64,000 nucleotides of DNA from Peptoniphilus_A sp001811425 (GTDB lineage: Bacteria; Bacillota; Clostridia; Tissierellales; Peptoniphilaceae). Below the pieces are notes generated by a model. That model made no database searches, was not told the DNA's origin, and worked only from the letters and a program-made list of their open reading frames with translations. Below, one piece after another: positions 32,751-40,786 of the stretch; position 1 is the stretch's first letter, and each line of letters starts with the position of its first letter. Both the position numbers and the translations under genes were made by a program. The stretch lies in contig NZ_KV804698.1 in assembly GCF_001811425.1 (NCBI RefSeq), positions 40,634 to 104,633 of the forward strand. Direction: 5' to 3'.

Positions 32751-34373
32751 ATGGCAAAGGAAATTAAATTTTCAGAAGATGCTAGAAAAGGCTTAATAAA
32801 AGGTATCAATACTCTTGCTGATACAGTTAAGGTTACACTTGGACCTAAGGGCAGAAATGTAATTTTAGACAAGGAATATGGCACACCACTTATTACAAAT
32901 GATGGTGTTACTATTGCAAGAGAAATTGAATGTGAAGATAAATTTGAAAACATGGGGGCACAACTTTTAAAGGAAGTTGCTACAAAGACTAATGATGTTG
33001 CAGGTGACGGCACAACAACAGCTACTCTACTTGCTCAAGCAATTATTAGAGAAGGAATGAGAAACCTTGCAGCAGGTGCAAACCCAATGGTTCTACAAAA
33101 GGGAATTGAAAAGGCAGTGGAAAAAACTGTTGAAGAAATCAAAAACTTCTCTACAGAAGTTTCTTCAAAGGAAGCAATCGAGCAAGTTGCATCAATTTCA
33201 GCTGCCAATGAACAAGTTGGAAAGCTAATTTCTGAAGCAATGGAAAAAGTTGGCAACGACGGCGTAATCACTGTTGAAGAATCAAAATCCATGGGGACAA
33301 GTCTTGATGTAGTTGAAGGTATGCAATTTGACAGAGGATACCTATCCCCATACATGGTGACAGATTCTGACAAAATGGTTGCAGAATTAGAAGATCCATA
33401 TATTTTAATTACAGATAAAAAGATCTCAAATATACAAGAAATTTTGCCACTACTTGAACAAGTTCTTCAAGCATCAAAACCACTTCTTATCATAGCAGAT
33501 GACATTGACGGCGAAGCACTAGCAACTCTAGTTGTAAACTCTCTAAGAGGAACACTAAATGTAGTTGGAGTAAAGGCCCCAGGCTATGGCGACAGAAGAA
33601 AAGATATGCTACAAGACATTGCAATCTTAACAGGTGGACAAGTTGTTTCATCTGACTTAGGTCAAGACCTTAAGGACGCAACAATAGATATGCTTGGCTC
33701 TGCAGCAAAGGTTAGGGTAGAAAAAGACCTTACAGTTATAGTAAATGGTGCAGGGGAAAAATCTGAAATTGAAAATAGAATTTCCCACATTAAAAATCAA
33801 ATAGAAGAATCAGATTCAGAATTTGACAAGGAAAAATTACAAGAAAGACTTGCAAAACTTTCTGGCGGAGTTGCAGTAATCCAAGTAGGAGCAGCAACAG
33901 AAGTTGAACTTAAAGAAAGAAAGCTAAGAATCGAAGATGCCCTTGCAGCAACAAGAGCAGCAGTAGAAGAAGGAATTGTTGCTGGTGGCGGAACAGTACT
34001 AATCGACTCAATAGACGCAGTAGCGAAAGTAGTTGACGAGTTAGAAGGTGACGAAAAAACTGGCGCAAATATAATTCTTAAGGCACTAGAAGAACCACTA
34101 AGACAAATAGCAGAAAACGCAGGACTAGAAGGTTCAGTAATAGTAGAACATGTAAAGACAAAAGAAGCAGGCATTGGCTTTGACGCATATAAGGCAGAAT
34201 ATGTAGACATGAAGAAGGCTGGAATAGTAGACCCAACAAAGGTAACAAGATCAGCCCTACAAAACGCAGCAAGCGTAGCATCAATGATTTTGACAACAGA
34301 AGCAGCCGTAGCCAACATAAAAGAAGACGCCCCAGCAATGCCTCCAATGAATCCAGGCATGGGTATGATGTAA
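32751..34373 (+). CDS. groEL: Chaperonin GroEL
   Basis: 540 residues; 14-mer folding chamber. DTVKVTLGPKGRNVILDKEYG, the ATP-site VAGDGTTTATLLAQ and AAVEEGIVAGGGTVL are present, and the tail ends in the flexible Met/Gly/Pro-rich MPPMNPGMGMM. AAGGAGTG precedes the start, 11 bases after groES. Ended by the hairpin at 34381. Confidence 0.98.
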   Translation: MAKEIKFSEDARKGLIKGINTLADTVKVTLGPKGRNVILDKEYGTPLITNDGVTIAREIECEDKFENMGAQLLKEVATKTNDVAGDGTTTATLLAQAIIREGMRNLAAGANPMVLQKGIEKAVEKTVEEIKNFSTEVSSKEAIEQVASISAANEQVGKLISEAMEKVGNDGVITVEESKSMGTSLDVVEGMQFDRGYLSPYMVTDSDKMVAELEDPYILITDKKISNIQEILPLLEQVLQASKPLLIIADDIDGEALATLVVNSLRGTLNVVGVKAPGYGDRRKDMLQDIAILTGGQVVSSDLGQDLKDATIDMLGSAAKVRVEKDLTVIVNGAGEKSEIENRISHIKNQIEESDSEFDKEKLQERLAKLSGGVAVIQVGAATEVELKERKLRIEDALAATRAAVEEGIVAGGGTVLIDSIDAVAKVVDELEGDEKTGANIILKALEEPLRQIAENAGLEGSVIVEHVKTKEAGIGFDAYKAEYVDMKKAGIVDPTKVTRSALQNAASVASMILTTEAAVANIKEDAPAMPPMNPGMGMM

Positions 34374-34380
34374 CGATAAG

Positions 34381-34407
34381 AAAAACCGAGACTCGTCTCG
34401 GTTTTTC
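34381..34407 (+). terminator. Terminator of groESL
   Basis: aaaaaccgaga pairs with tctcggttttt around a short loop, followed by T. Nearly the same hairpin accompanies the inverted repeat copy at 12184-12211. Confidence 0.85.
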
Positions 34408-35235
34408 TGGTTTTCACAGCGAATGCGAGCGTTAGCGATGCAGGAGCTGATGAAAAATCTTATCCAGGGAGCGCGGAAAATGCGAATGAATAATGAGCAT
34501 TTTCAAGCGAGTCGGATTGTAAATCAAGAAACAACCTAAAAAAAGACAGTCACAAAAAGCGGCTGTCTTTTTTGTTTTCACTACGAAGTCGAGCGAGAGC
34601 GAAGACTGAGTAGATGAAGAAGCTTATCCAGCGAACGAAGACGATGCGACCGAATAGGGAGCATTGTCGAGTGAGTCGGACTTGTAAATCAGAAAACAAC
34701 CTAAACAAAGACAGTCACAAACATGGCTGTCTTTTTAAATGCCTTCACAGCAAATGCGAGCGTTAGCGACGCATGAGCTGATGAAAAATCTTATCCAGCG
34801 NNNNNNNNNNNNNNNNNNNNNNNNNNNNNNNNNNNNNNNNNNNNNNNNNNNNNNNNNNNNNNNNNNNNNNNNNNNNNNNNNNNNNNNNNNNNNNNNNNNN
34901 GTTTTTTCAAAGGAGTCGGATTGTAAATCAATAAAAAACCTAAAAAAAGACAGCCAAAAAAACAGCTGTCTTTTTTTATCTTCACACTGAAGCTTATCCA
35001 GCGAAAATAAAGGAACATAGATTTTTGACAAGCAAAAATCTGTGGGCAGACTTATCAAAATTTCTTTCAGAAATTTGATCGAGTCTCAGCCAATGCGACC
35101 GAATAGGGAGTTTTTTCAAAGGAGTCGGATTGTAAATCAGAAAACAACCTAATTAAAGACAGCCACAAAAAGGCTGTCTTTTTAAATGTCCTCACACTGA
35201 AACCAAGCTAGTCGGATATCTTGAAACAAATTAAA
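34408..35235 (+). repeat. Tandem array of terminator-linked repeats (about 4.5 units)
   Basis: Units begin with ttttcacagcgaatgcgagc or a diverged form, continue with gatgaaaaatcttatccagc, a variable stem, agtcggattgtaaatca and aacaacctaa, and end in a hairpin agacag..ctgtc with T-run. Approximate unit spans are 34408-34574, 34575-34737, 34738-34977 (holding the N gap), 34978-35184 and a remnant to about 35218. The unit-ending hairpins are at 34542-34573, 34707-34736, 34945-34977 and 35154-35183. There is no credible gene in these 830 bases; reading frames that cross it are repeat artefacts. Confidence 0.88.
34801..34900. other. Assembly gap (100 N)
   Basis: Exactly 100 unknown bases inside the third repeat unit. 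A fixed-length placeholder is likely, so the true number of units and the distance across the gap are unknown. Confidence 0.99.
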
Positions 35236-35240
35236 TAAAA

Positions 35241-35278
35241 AAAGAAAGTAGTCTTAAAAGCACAAGACTACTTTCTTT
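35241..35278 (-). terminator. Terminator of the 35295-35828 gene
   Basis: A 15-bp stem aaagaaagtagtctt/aagactactttcttt; on the minus strand it ends in a T-rich run. Confidence 0.85.
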
Positions 35279-35294
35279 ATATTTCATATAAATT

Positions 35295-35828
35295 TTAAAA
35301 CATCCAAGGTAAAAATATAGCACCAGTCTCGTCCACATGATCAAGGGATTTAGATTCACTTAAAGAGGAAAAAGATGCATCAATCTTTCTTCCCATATCC
35401 TTTATATCTAAGATTGGTCTTTCCAAATGTCCCTCACTTAAGTCTCCGAAAATATCGTAGACCAAACTTTTTCCATCACTGACGATTTCTACATAAACAG
35501 TTCCCTGGAAGCCCTTACCTTCAGTTTCTAAGGAGACATCTTTCACAGAAATTATTTTCTGGCTTTTTATACCAAAAATTAGACACAAATCAAAATCATT
35601 AGACTTACTCTCAGAAAATATTCTTTTTTTCAATAAGTAGTGACCATCTTGGTAATTTTTTTCCTTGTATATTTTAAAGTCGCCCTTGTTATCACTTTTA
35701 TATATTCTCGTGTCGGAACTTAGTTTTCTCGGACTTGTTGAATTATCTTTTAAATTGTGATTTTGTGAAAAATATATTATCCCGCCAATTAAAAATATTG
35801 CAAGAAAAACTATTAAAAATTTTTTCAT
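35295..35828 (-). CDS. Membrane-anchored protein of unknown function
   Basis: 177 residues. I do not recognise the family. An N-terminal hydrophobic segment (residues 4-21, FLIVFLAIFLIGGIIYF) without a cysteine lipobox should be a signal anchor, leaving about 150 residues outside the cell. The external part is mixed polar sequence with FKIYKEKNYQDGHYLLKKR and a serine-rich region. GGGAGGT precedes the start and a strong terminator follows. Single-gene unit, divergent from the hydrolase at 35954. Confidence 0.65.
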   Translation of the reverse strand: MKKFLIVFLAIFLIGGIIYFSQNHNLKDNSTSPRKLSSDTRIYKSDNKGDFKIYKEKNYQDGHYLLKKRIFSESKSNDFDLCLIFGIKSQKIISVKDVSLETEGKGFQGTVYVEIVSDGKSLVYDIFGDLSEGHLERPILDIKDMGRKIDASFSSLSESKSLDHVDETGAIFLPWMF

Positions 35829-35953
35829 ATTGACCTCCCAATATCTTTTATTAATTTTATTATAGCAGGCAAATAAATCTTTAGCAAAATATCTTTATAC
35901 CATAGCACTGTTTAAATCACACCAATAAGAGTATGTATATTAAGAGGTGTTTT

Positions 35954-36643
35954 ATGTTTATTAATTATATTAAGGCTTTTAATGACAATTATATTTGGAC
36001 AATAGAAAAGGATGGCAAGACTCTTGTTGTAGATCCGGGCGACCCAGGTCCTGTCATAGATTATTTGAAGGATAAAAATCTCGACTACATTCTTTTAACT
36101 CACAAGCACATGGACCATGTGGGCGGGGTTAAAGAACTTAAAAATAAATATGGTGCGAAAGTCTACGGACCACTTGAAACAAAAGAATATAACGACATAA
36201 CTTTAAAAGACAGCGATGAATTTGAAATTCTTGGTGAAAACTTTAAAGTTATTTTAACTGGAGGACATACAGAAGAACATATTTCCTATTTAATGTGCGA
36301 CAAATTATTCTGTGGCGATGCCCTTTTCCTTGCTGGCTGCGGCAGAGTCTTTACTAAGGACTACAAAAAAGCCTATGAGGGACTAAATAAGTTAAAGGAC
36401 TTAGATGAAGACATTTATGTTTATCCCGCTCACGAATATTCTCTTGCCAATTTAGAATTTGCAAGGTCTGTCATTTCTAATGAGGACCTAGACAGGGAAT
36501 ATGAAAGAGTGAAAAAACTGCGTGAAGGAGATAAAATCACCCTTCCATCAACTATAGGAAAGGAGAAAAAAATAAATCCCTTCTTCTTGGCAAGGGACTT
36601 AGATGAGTTTACTCAATTTAGGAATAAAAAGGATAATTTTTAA
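35954..36643 (+). CDS. Metallo-beta-lactamase-fold hydrolase, glyoxalase II-like
   Basis: 229 residues. The binuclear metal motif is THKHMDH near residue 50; further ligands are in LTGGHTEEH and LFCGDALFLAGCGR, the last being the pattern of hydroxyacylglutathione hydrolase (GloB). It lacks much of the C-terminal glutathione-binding helix region of classical enzymes. ATG 35954 is chosen because AAGAGGTG lies seven bases before it; an ATG at 35933 lies upstream of that site. The likely role is thioester hydrolysis in methylglyoxal detoxification, but many such proteins have other thiol substrates. Confidence 0.82.
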   Translation: MFINYIKAFNDNYIWTIEKDGKTLVVDPGDPGPVIDYLKDKNLDYILLTHKHMDHVGGVKELKNKYGAKVYGPLETKEYNDITLKDSDEFEILGENFKVILTGGHTEEHISYLMCDKLFCGDALFLAGCGRVFTKDYKKAYEGLNKLKDLDEDIYVYPAHEYSLANLEFARSVISNEDLDREYERVKKLREGDKITLPSTIGKEKKINPFFLARDLDEFTQFRNKKDNF

Positions 36644-36648
36644 AGAGA

Positions 36649-36690
36649 AAGCTCTGGGTCATAAGCTGATCCAGAGCTTAATGTTTTATT
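36649..36690. terminator. Hairpin between convergent genes
   Basis: aagctctgg (36649-36657) pairs with ccagagctt (36671-36679); only a weak T-run follows on either side. It separates the hydrolase from the minus-strand lipoprotein gene. Confidence 0.55.
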
Positions 36691-37261
36691 GATTTAATTC
36701 TTTTTCTATCTTATTTAGCAAATCTTCTGGTATAGGGTTTTCTTCACTATACTTAGGATAATCTATGTCCTTGCAGAAAACGTAAATATATTCTTCTAAA
36801 CTAGGTGCAGAAGAAAGAGGGTAAGTCATAGAGCGACATTGTTTCTTAAAGTTATAATCATGCATTTTTGAAAGAAAATCACTGTGATTTGAGGAATCTG
36901 TGAGAATTAAATCTGGATAGACATCAAAGACTAGATCTGGGTCTGGATTTTTTTCATTTCCAATAATTTTGGCCTCAGGATAAAGGTCCTTTGCTTCTTC
37001 CACTGTTCCACCGACATTTTCGTAGCCAATTTCCTTTAAAATAAGTGAAATATTTCTAGTTAGTGCCACAATATTATACTTTTCCTCTATTTGCTTATCT
37101 TGATTTTCTTTAGCTGAAGTGTCTTCTGCCTCAACTTTTTCACTTTGAATAGAATTTTTTGGTGCTTCTTGGCTAGAATTTGCAGCTTCGCTATTTGTTT
37201 TTTTACAGCCACTAAAAATTAAGGGAAGTGTCAATAAAATAATGAGATATTTCTTTTTCAT
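36686..37261 (-). CDS. Lipoprotein resembling one lobe of a binding protein
   Basis: 191 residues from ATG 37261 (GGAGG eight bases upstream; the ATG at 37282 precedes that site). The lipobox FSGC near residue 18 makes it a surface lipoprotein. After a Ser/Glu/Lys-rich linker the sequence YNIVALTRNISLILKEIGY, then GGTVEEAKDLYP and DVYPDLILTDSSNH follows the order of the N-terminal lobe of iron/B12-type binding proteins. There is no room for the second lobe, so it may bind differently or be a fragment. No transporter genes adjoin it. Confidence 0.65.
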   Translation of the reverse strand: MKKKYLIILLTLPLIFSGCKKTNSEAANSSQEAPKNSIQSEKVEAEDTSAKENQDKQIEEKYNIVALTRNISLILKEIGYENVGGTVEEAKDLYPEAKIIGNEKNPDPDLVFDVYPDLILTDSSNHSDFLSKMHDYNFKKQCRSMTYPLSSAPSLEEYIYVFCKDIDYPKYSEENPIPEDLLNKIEKELNQ

Positions 37262-37383
37262 AATCTTGCCTCCTAAATTCACAAACCATACTTTAGCTTA
37301 ATAACATAATATCACACAAAAGAAAACATACAAGAGCTAATTTTTTTAATTTAGAAATTTTAGAGAATATAAAATAAATTGTA

Positions 37384-37418
37384 GGGCAAAAAAAGTGCTG
37401 GCAAAAATGCCAACACTT
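37384..37418 (-). terminator. Terminator of the tnaA-transporter operon
   Basis: aagtg-tggc pairs with gcca-cactt (37393-37402 with 37409-37418, one mismatch); on the minus strand eight T follow. Confidence 0.85.
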
Positions 37419-37434
37419 ATTTTTTTATATTATA

Positions 37435-38775
37435 TCAACCGATACCGCCAAATTTTGCGCCTGCTATTAGGGCAATTATGGCAGCTGTTACATATACATA
37501 TTTTGCAAGTGGATAATACCATCCGCCGATTTCTTTTCTATGACCTTGACTAACTGCAGGGATTACATAATCTTTTCCTGCAACCCATAGGAACATTATG
37601 CCTGCAAGGGCTGCTCCAAGTGGGCAGATGTAAATGGAAACTACATCCATCCAACCGCTTACTATAGCTTGGATAAATATTGCAACGACACAACCAATTA
37701 CATGAATAGTTGTAGTAGCAATTGGTCTTGAAAAATTAAATTTTTCTTGCAAGTAAGCAACTGGTGTTTCGTAAAGATTTATTATTGAAGATACGCCAGC
37801 GAAGAGTACGCAGATGTAGAAAATAATTCCTATGATTCTGCCAACAGCCATGCCGTTAAATACATTTACTAGGAAGATGAACATTAGTCCAGGACCACCA
37901 GTGTCAAGGGGTGCATTTGCTGTTGCCATTGCTGGGATAATTACAAAGGCTGCAAGTAGAGCTGCAAGAGTGTCAAAGACTGCTACATTTCTTGCAGAGG
38001 ACGGAATGCTTTCGTTTTTAGGTAAATAGGATCCGTAAATAACTGTTCCATTTCCTGCAACAGATAGGGAGAAGAAGGCTTGTCCAAAGGCAAAAATCCA
38101 AACTTTAGGATCCTTTAATCCTTCTGGGTTTACTGTGAAGATATATTTATATCCATTAGCTGCACCTGGAAGGGTGAAGATGTAAATTGCAAGTCCTACA
38201 AATAAAACAAAGAGGACAGGCATCATAATTTTGTTTGCCTTTTCGATTCCGCCAGATACGCCCATTACCATAATTGCAAAGCTAGCAAGGACAGCTATTA
38301 CTATCCAAATATTTGCGCCAAAGGCAGAGGCTGTTTGTCCAAAAGTTCCGCCAATTACATCCATGTCTTGACCCATAGCATAAAGTCCGCCTGATAATGA
38401 AAGGAAAGTGTACTTAAAAATCCAACCCATTACACAAGTGTAACCTATGGCTAGGGCAAGGGAGCCTACTACTGGTATAAGTCCAATTATTTCGCCAAGT
38501 TTTCTATTATTCCATCTTAATTCTGTGCATTTTCCAAAGGCGCCAACGGGACCAGCTTCAGCAGATCTTCCCAGTGCCATTTCAGAAATTACTCCAGTTG
38601 ATCCTATAAGAATTACAAATATTATATATGGAATTAAAAAAGTCATTCCACCATAGGTAGAAACCATTATAGGGAATCTCCAAATATTACCCATACCAAC
38701 TGCAGAGCCTATACAAGCAAGTATAAAACCCCATTTACTTTTAAAACCATCACGAGCTTTTAAGTTATTATCCAT
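37435..38775 (-). CDS. Sodium:neurotransmitter-symporter family amino-acid transporter
   Basis: 446 residues, about 11-12 helices. The NSS signature GSAVGMGNIWRFP in helix 1 (residues about 22-34) forms the substrate and sodium sites with the unwound helix 6 region (FGQAFFSLSVAGNGTVIYGS). Bacterial members carry tryptophan, tyrosine or leucine; TnaT of Symbiobacterium is a tryptophan symporter. It follows tryptophanase by 71 bases on the same strand and is therefore probably a tryptophan importer. The ATG at 38775 fits AAGGAG spacing better than the one at 38781. Confidence 0.92.
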   Translation of the reverse strand: MDNNLKARDGFKSKWGFILACIGSAVGMGNIWRFPIMVSTYGGMTFLIPYIIFVILIGSTGVISEMALGRSAEAGPVGAFGKCTELRWNNRKLGEIIGLIPVVGSLALAIGYTCVMGWIFKYTFLSLSGGLYAMGQDMDVIGGTFGQTASAFGANIWIVIAVLASFAIMVMGVSGGIEKANKIMMPVLFVLFVGLAIYIFTLPGAANGYKYIFTVNPEGLKDPKVWIFAFGQAFFSLSVAGNGTVIYGSYLPKNESIPSSARNVAVFDTLAALLAAFVIIPAMATANAPLDTGGPGLMFIFLVNVFNGMAVGRIIGIIFYICVLFAGVSSIINLYETPVAYLQEKFNFSRPIATTTIHVIGCVVAIFIQAIVSGWMDVVSIYICPLGAALAGIMFLWVAGKDYVIPAVSQGHRKEIGGWYYPLAKYVYVTAAIIALIAGAKFGGIG

Positions 38776-38796
38776 AGTCATTCTCCTTAATAGGCT

Positions 38797-38816
38797 AGCC
38801 CCTCTTGCAAGGGGCT
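38797..38816. promoter_or_regulatory. Hairpin between tnaA and the transporter gene
   Basis: agcccc/ggggct pair around an eight-base loop, directly upstream of the transporter's ribosome site. No T-run follows on the minus strand, so it is more likely an mRNA-stability or processing hairpin than a full terminator. Confidence 0.5.
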
Positions 38817-38846
38817 TTTCTTAATATTAAATTAAAAATTTAAAAC

Positions 38847-40490
38847 TTATTTTTCATCTTCAGAAGGTTCATAAGTTTCAAGGAAAGCGTGGAAGTGACG
38901 CATTGGAAGGTTCTTGCCCTTGACTATTCTAATATTAGGAATAGTAGCACGGTCTTCGTAAAGAGCCTTTACAGCTGCAATTACATAATCCATGTGTTCC
39001 TTTGAAAGTTGACTTCTGTTTACTGCGAAACGAACTACATTGGCTACTTCAGCTTGTTGTTCTGGAGTCTTTAGGTCATATTCCATTGAATAATTGCCTA
39101 GTTCTGCAGTTCTAATTCCGTAACGTCTAATTAATTCAACAGAGAAACCTTGACCAGCAAAAGTTTCTGGTCCTCTCTTGTTGTCAAAAAATTCGTCCAT
39201 GTTGATGTAAACGCCGTGACCACCAGCAGGAAGTACAACACCCTTTACTCCAGCCTTGTAGAAGCCTTGTGCAAGGTATTCACATTGTTTAACACGGGCA
39301 TCAAGATAATCAAACTTAGCTGCTTCATAAAGACCAGCAGCAAGTGCCATAATATCTCTACCACTCATTCCACCGTAGGAGTCGTTGCCGTAAGAAGAAA
39401 TTTGTTTAACCTTTAATAAAATACCTACATCAGTTTTAACTGAACCGTCTTCGTTAAAGTCAGAGAATTTCTTCCAGAATAAGCCCTTGTCTCTAAAGGC
39501 AAGAACGCCACCCATGTTTGCGTGTCCGTCTTTTTTAAGAGAAGCAGTGAAACCGTCGCAATAAGAGAACATTTCCTTTGCGATTTCTGGGATTGATTTG
39601 TCAGCGTAGCCATCTTCATTAACTTTTATGAAGTAAGCATTTTCTGCCCATCTTGCAGCATCAAACATATAAGGAATATCATATTTGTGGGCGATTCTTG
39701 AACATTCTCTCATGTTAGCCATGGAAACTGGTTGACCACATACTGTGTTGTTAGTAATAGTTGTATAAATTAGAGGAACATTTTCTGGTCCTAATTTTTC
39801 AATTAATTCTTCCAACTTTTCTGTGTCCATGTTGCCCTTAAATGGATTCTTTTCATAGTGACCATTTTCAGGAACTTCCCACAAAAGTTCTTTATTGTAT
39901 AAGTTTCTTGGTATAGAACCCATTTGCTTGATATTTCCTTCAGTTGTGTCAAAGTGTCCATTTGAAGGAATTGTGTAAGTCTTGCCTGGTTCTCTTCCAT
40001 TTAAAATATTTCTAACAAGTTCAAATAAAACTGATTCTGCTGCACGACCTTGTTGGATGATAAAAGTGTTAGGTCTTTCCATTTGTGCAGATCCACCGTT
40101 AAATAGTCCACCTTCATATTCACAAAGGTAAACTTCGTTCATCATTTTTTCAACATCGTCGCAGTCAGTTCTTACAAGGTCAATAATTCTCTTTTGATCG
40201 TCGCCTCTTTCGAAGACATCTCTAAAGGTATCTAAGAGAACATAGTAGCCCTTGTTTCTTCCATAAGATTCATCACCCAAAAACATTGCAGACCATTGAA
40301 CATCTGTCATGGCAGTAGTTCCTGAGTCAGATAACATATCGATAGTTAACATTCCTGCAGGGAAGGCAAATTCATTGTAGTGAGTAGCCTTAAGAGCTCT
40401 TTCTCTTTGTTCCACAGTTACATTTGGAATATTCTTTGTAACATAAGTGTAGGAATGTGGTGTAGGTACATCTAATTGATACTTTTTCAT
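38847..40490 (-). CDS. tnaA: Tryptophanase (L-tryptophan indole-lyase) family enzyme
   Basis: 547 residues; a PLP enzyme splitting tryptophan to indole, pyruvate and ammonia. LTIDMLSDSGTTAMTDVQWS, GDESYGRNKGYY, HFDTTEGN and the PLP-lysine motif SLKKDGHANMGG (Lys 320) align well with E. coli TnaA, and the end RHFHAFLE keeps the conserved histidine. Tyrosine phenol-lyases have an arginine in the segment that here reads GIRTAELGN; its absence favours tryptophan. An extra stretch of about 45 residues (roughly 94-139) makes the protein longer than the usual 470. It is co-transcribed with a sodium symporter. GGAGG lies six bases before ATG, and that site can be masked by the leader RNA. Confidence 0.92.
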   Translation of the reverse strand: MKKYQLDVPTPHSYTYVTKNIPNVTVEQRERALKATHYNEFAFPAGMLTIDMLSDSGTTAMTDVQWSAMFLGDESYGRNKGYYVLLDTFRDVFERGDDQKRIIDLVRTDCDDVEKMMNEVYLCEYEGGLFNGGSAQMERPNTFIIQQGRAAESVLFELVRNILNGREPGKTYTIPSNGHFDTTEGNIKQMGSIPRNLYNKELLWEVPENGHYEKNPFKGNMDTEKLEELIEKLGPENVPLIYTTITNNTVCGQPVSMANMRECSRIAHKYDIPYMFDAARWAENAYFIKVNEDGYADKSIPEIAKEMFSYCDGFTASLKKDGHANMGGVLAFRDKGLFWKKFSDFNEDGSVKTDVGILLKVKQISSYGNDSYGGMSGRDIMALAAGLYEAAKFDYLDARVKQCEYLAQGFYKAGVKGVVLPAGGHGVYINMDEFFDNKRGPETFAGQGFSVELIRRYGIRTAELGNYSMEYDLKTPEQQAEVANVVRFAVNRSQLSKEHMDYVIAAVKALYEDRATIPNIRIVKGKNLPMRHFHAFLETYEPSEDEK

Positions 40491-40496
40491 AAAAAA

Positions 40497-40626
40497 CCTC
40501 CATATAATAAAAAAAGTATAGAGGAACCCCGGTCATCGACAAAAGTCGACTAGCGGACAGTATCCCATAGAGAACCCCGGTTATCAAAATTTTAAATTTT
40601 CTTATTGATGAGCGGTCAGAACTCCA
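40497..40626 (-). ncRNA. Tandem structured leader RNA of tnaA, riboswitch candidate
   Basis: Two copies of one motif lie in the tnaA leader. Copy 1 spans about 40566-40626 and copy 2 about 40517-40562. Each reads, 5' to 3' on the minus strand, CTG[A/T]CCGCT, a hairpin, then ACCGGGGTTC and CTCTAT. CCG pairs with CGG in both. Beyond a conserved internal loop (CT../..AC) the hairpins differ in sequence yet both pair: TCAA/TTGA in copy 1, TCGAC/GTCGA in copy 2. The end of copy 2 (CCTCTATA, 40517-40524) can pair over eight bases, one a G-U pair, with TATGGAGG (40497-40504), which contains the tnaA ribosome site. That gives a natural off state. I do not recognise the motif as a named riboswitch class. 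Confidence 0.6.
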
Positions 40627-40644
40627 AGATAATATGTATTATCT
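40627..40644 (-). promoter_or_regulatory. Hairpin at the 5' end of the tnaA transcript
   Basis: Perfect stem agataat/attatct with a four-base loop, positioned exactly where transcription from the upstream promoter should begin. Such 5' hairpins protect mRNAs from decay. Confidence 0.5.
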
Positions 40645-40651
40645 AAGAAAT

Positions 40652-40680
40652 AGTTTACATTACCAATTTATCAAAGTCAA
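40652..40680 (-). promoter_or_regulatory. Promoter of the tnaA operon
   Basis: On the minus strand TTGACT, 17 bases, TAAACT. This puts the start of transcription near 40645 and gives a leader of about 155 bases. Confidence 0.65.
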
Positions 40681-40746
40681 TAATAGAAGTTTAGTATTGA
40701 ATAAATTTTAAGGGAAAAAATCTTTTGCTTTTTAAAAATTTTAGAT

Positions 40747-40772
40747 ATAAAAAAATCTCCTCTAAAGGAGAT
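40747..40772 (-). terminator. Terminator of the aldolase gene
   Basis: atctcct/aggagat stem with a four-base loop (40755-40772); on the minus strand a run of about nine T follows. Confidence 0.88.
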
Positions 40773-40786
40773 CTTTTCGTCTTTAT

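Noticed and set aside
33797..34417. 206-codon frame antisense to groEL
   Set aside because: Shadow of the groEL codon pattern: it lacks a ribosome site, has low-complexity composition, and groEL is unmistakable.
34735..35058. Long frames spanning the N gap
   Set aside because: They exist only because unknown bases contain no stop codon; flanking translation is repeat sequence.
40501..40626. T-box or known glycine/guanidine riboswitch before tnaA
   Set aside because: The T-box AGGGTGGNACCGCG-type sequence is absent and the conserved bases do not match the glycine or guanidine consensus as I know them; a covariance search is still needed.
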